Source: Candidatus Delongbacteria bacterium
GTDB lineage: Bacteria; CAIWAD01; BS150m-G50
Reading direction: 5' to 3'
Assembly: GCA_016784425.1 (NCBI GenBank)
Contig: JADHUQ010000097.1
Location: forward strand, 1-8,759
DNA: 8,759 nucleotides
The notes beneath the pieces are model-generated. The model had not been told where the DNA came from. It ran no database searches and saw only the letters and a list, made by a program, of their open reading frames with translations. The translations under genes and the position numbers were made by a program. How positions within the stretch are numbered: position 1 is the stretch's first letter; each line of letters opens with the position of its first letter. Of this stretch, positions 7,376-8,759 are shown piece after piece.

Positions 7376-7395
7376 ACCGGAGTACTTTTTCCGGT
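7376..7395. terminator. Hairpin after the giant gene, possible terminator
   Basis: ACCGGA (7376-7381) pairs with TCCGGT (7390-7395) around an eight-base, T-rich loop; a G-T pair could extend the stem by one. It starts 22 bases past the plus-strand stop, between two converging genes. No T-run follows on the plus strand, so termination by this element alone is doubtful. Confidence 0.3.
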
Positions 7396-7408
7396 GAGTA
7401 ATTGAAGG

Positions 7409-7423
7409 GGTGCCAGCGGCACC
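7409..7423. terminator. Second hairpin in the convergent gap, possible bidirectional terminator
   Basis: GGTGCC (7409-7414), AGC, then GGCACC (7418-7423) is a perfect 6-bp GC-rich stem with a three-base loop. It lies in the 108-bp gap between the ends of two converging genes. No T-tract follows on either strand. The rest of this gap holds nothing else I can name. Confidence 0.3.
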
Positions 7424-7462
7424 AGCCCACGGTTCCGGATAGTTATACCTGATTGGCCCGGG

Positions 7463-8759
7463 CTACTTCAGATATATCATTTTACGGATCAGCGGGGGCG
7501 GTGATTCCTCACCGGAATCATCTATCAGCTGCATCCTGCAATAATATACCCCGGAGGGCAGATCAACTGCTCTCCACACCACTCTGTGAGAACCGGCCGG
7601 GGTGAACCCGCTTTGTATCACATCCACCAGTTGTCCCTTGATGTTGAATACAGAAAGTACCATCATTGCTGGGGTTTCCAGGCTGAATTCGATAGTGGTC
7701 GCAGGGTTGAAGGGATTGGGATGGTTCTGGGAAAGGAAGAAAGCTGGTGGTTCTACTGTCAGCATTTCAAGACCCTCTCCGTCACAGGTTTCCCCGGAGT
7801 AGCCCATGATGCCACAGAAATTGGTGCGGCAGGGGGAGTCCAACTGCAGTCGATAGTCTCCATTATCGGAATCACAAAAATACGGATCAGCAACTATGTT
7901 GTAATATTGCCAGTATACTTCACCGTTGTTGTTGGTTTCAATACCCGCTTCTCCCCCTTCAATATCACAACAGTTGATGGTGACTGAACTGGGATTGCTG
8001 TAGGGAGCCAGCTCTATCTGCTGGGGTGTATTACTCCAGAGGAGGGAGTTATCCAGAGCAGGATTGGAATCATACCGGCAGTAGATCCCGCCTCCTTCAG
8101 CAGCCGTATTGTCAACAATGGTTACCTGGTCCAATGTCGGGTTAGAATAGGAACAGGAGATTCCACCCCCTCTGAAAACGGCTGAATTGCCACTGATCAG
8201 TACCCCTGACAAACTCACATCGGTTTCCAGCCAGTTTGTCTCCCAACAGCAGATCCCGCCCCCCTCCTCGGAGCTGTTGCTGGTTATCATCACATTTTCC
8301 AGACGGGGGTTGGATTCACTGCAATAAAGCCCGCCACCATGTGAAGCCGTATTATTGTCTAAAGTAATGTTGACCAGACTCGGGCTGGAAAGAGCACTGC
8401 AATAGATACCGCCACCAACCCCGGCAGCTGAATTACCACTAATTGTGACATTCACCAGATTCGGACTGGAGGCATAGCATTGTACTCCGCCACCGGAGAT
8501 GTTGGCTGAATTACCACTTATTGTAACACCCACCACACTGGGACTGGAAGAATGGCAATAGATCCCCCCACCATATCCCTCCGGCCAATCACCCTGTGCA
8601 TATCCATTCAGAATAGTGAATCCGGTGATCAGAGTACTGGCTTCGATGATTCCCCAGAGATTCTCTTCAAAGCGGATTACACTTGCCAGGGAGTCACCAT
8701 CGATAAAACAGCTCGCTTCACCGGAGCCGATCAAAGCGATACCATTGACGGGTGGCCAG
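7463..8759 (-). CDS. Secreted right-handed beta-helix protein with type IX secretion C-terminal sorting domain (5' end outside window)
   Basis: The frame is open from the right edge to a TAG at 7463-7465, about 431 codons. It reads WPPVNGIALIGSGEASCFIDGD at the edge and is still in the middle of the protein, so the true start lies beyond 8759. The first part leads into FTILNGY and then seven beta-helix coils, each opening with GGG-x-x-C. A DPYFCDSDNGDYRLQLDSPC segment follows, of the kind that commonly closes such helices. The last ~95 residues (about 7466-7755) form a type IX secretion sorting domain: FFLSQNHPNPFNPATTIEF, a VFNIKGQLV strand, an AGSHRVVWRA strand, and LPSGVYYCRMQL. Proteins with this tail cross the outer membrane by the Por system and are released or attached to the surface. 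The passenger role (adhesion, glycan binding) is not determinable. The gene converges on the giant gene across 108 bp. Confidence 0.92.
   Translation of the reverse strand, partial: WPPVNGIALIGSGEASCFIDGDSLASVIRFEENLWGIIEASTLITGFTILNGYAQGDWPEGYGGGIYCHSSSPSVVGVTISGNSANISGGGVQCYASSPNLVNVTISGNSAAGVGGGIYCSALSSPSLVNITLDNNTASHGGGLYCSESNPRLENVMITSNSSEEGGGICCWETNWLETDVSLSGVLISGNSAVFRGGGISCSYSNPTLDQVTIVDNTAAEGGGIYCRYDSNPALDNSLLWSNTPQQIELAPYSNPSSVTINCCDIEGGEAGIETNNNGEVYWQYYNIVADPYFCDSDNGDYRLQLDSPCRTNFCGIMGYSGETCDGEGLEMLTVEPPAFFLSQNHPNPFNPATTIEFSLETPAMMVLSVFNIKGQLVDVIQSGFTPAGSHRVVWRAVDLPSGVYYCRMQLIDDSGEESPPPLIRKMIYLK
7466..7755 (-). other. Type IX (Por) secretion C-terminal sorting domain within the beta-helix gene
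   Basis: The NPFNP core is encoded at 7717-7703. It is followed by TTIEFSL, VFNIKGQLV, HRVVWRAVDLPSGVYYCR and a final KMIYLK. This order of strands matches the type A sorting domain family, which is the strongest taxonomic and localisation signal in the window. Confidence 0.88.
8021..8572 (-). repeat. Seven tandem beta-helix coils with a GGGxxC motif
   Basis: Successive coils open with GGGIYC, GGGVQC, GGGIYC, GGGLYC, GGGICC, GGGISC and GGGIYC. Intervals between coil starts are 26, 26, 26, 25, 31 and 25 residues. Most coils continue S-S/N-P then a VTISGNSA-like strand. Coil 5 carries about six extra residues (near ETNWLETDVS). The cysteine recurs at the same place in all seven coils. Confidence 0.88.

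Noticed and set aside
7355..7400. Possible frameshift continuing the giant protein into a sorting domain
   Set aside because: No NPFNP-like or C-terminal strand pattern was found in any plus-strand frame in the short gap before the convergent gene.
8021..8572. Regularly spaced repeats considered as a CRISPR array
   Set aside because: The repeats are imperfect, about 75-93 bp apart and in frame with protein coils; there are no constant repeats or unique spacers.
8732..8734. TTG at 8734 as start of the last gene
   Set aside because: The frame stays open to the window edge and the residues before it (PPVNGIA) read as part of the same beta-helix; there is no signal peptide after the TTG.

Overview
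The window reads as a chromosomal piece of a Gram-negative bacterium of the FCB/Bacteroidota-like kind. The main reason is the C-terminal tail of the last gene, which has the form of a type IX secretion sorting domain (core NPFNP, ending in a GVYYCRMQL strand). The secreted proteins also carry parallel beta-helix repeats with GGGIYC coils and GADEYEY module ends, a style I associate with uncultured lineages such as Cloacimonadota and relatives. The base composition is moderately GC-rich by eye. The phylum is an inference: no rRNA, tRNA or phylogenetic marker is present.

Layout. (1) 1-368, minus strand: the N-terminal part of a secreted protein that runs off the left edge. An AT-rich promoter-like stretch lies upstream of it. 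(2) 501-1646 and 1742-2122, minus strand: a membrane-anchored metallophosphoesterase preceded by a four-helix HsmA-like membrane protein. They are separated by 95 bp that hold a perfect 14-bp palindrome. A weak terminator-like hairpin follows the phosphoesterase. (3) 2123-2422: a divergent intergenic region with an inverted repeat and no convincing gene. (4) 2423-7354, plus strand: a 1643-residue secreted protein built from three tandem copies of a roughly 546-residue beta-helix module. Copies 1 and 2 each end in a CARDB-like domain; copy 3 is followed by a fibronectin-III-like domain. (5) 7355-7462: a convergent intergenic region with two small hairpins. (6) 7463-8759, minus strand: the C-terminal part of another beta-helix protein with seven cysteine-bearing coils and the type IX sorting tail; its start lies beyond the right edge.

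Functionally, three of the five genes encode exported, repeat-rich proteins likely to reach the cell surface or the medium. The two genes between them encode inner-membrane proteins. Nothing here looks like a defence island, CRISPR array, mobile element or biosynthetic cluster. The most interesting items are the triplicated giant protein without a visible sorting tail, the cysteine ladder in the last gene, and the histidine spacing in the HsmA-like protein.
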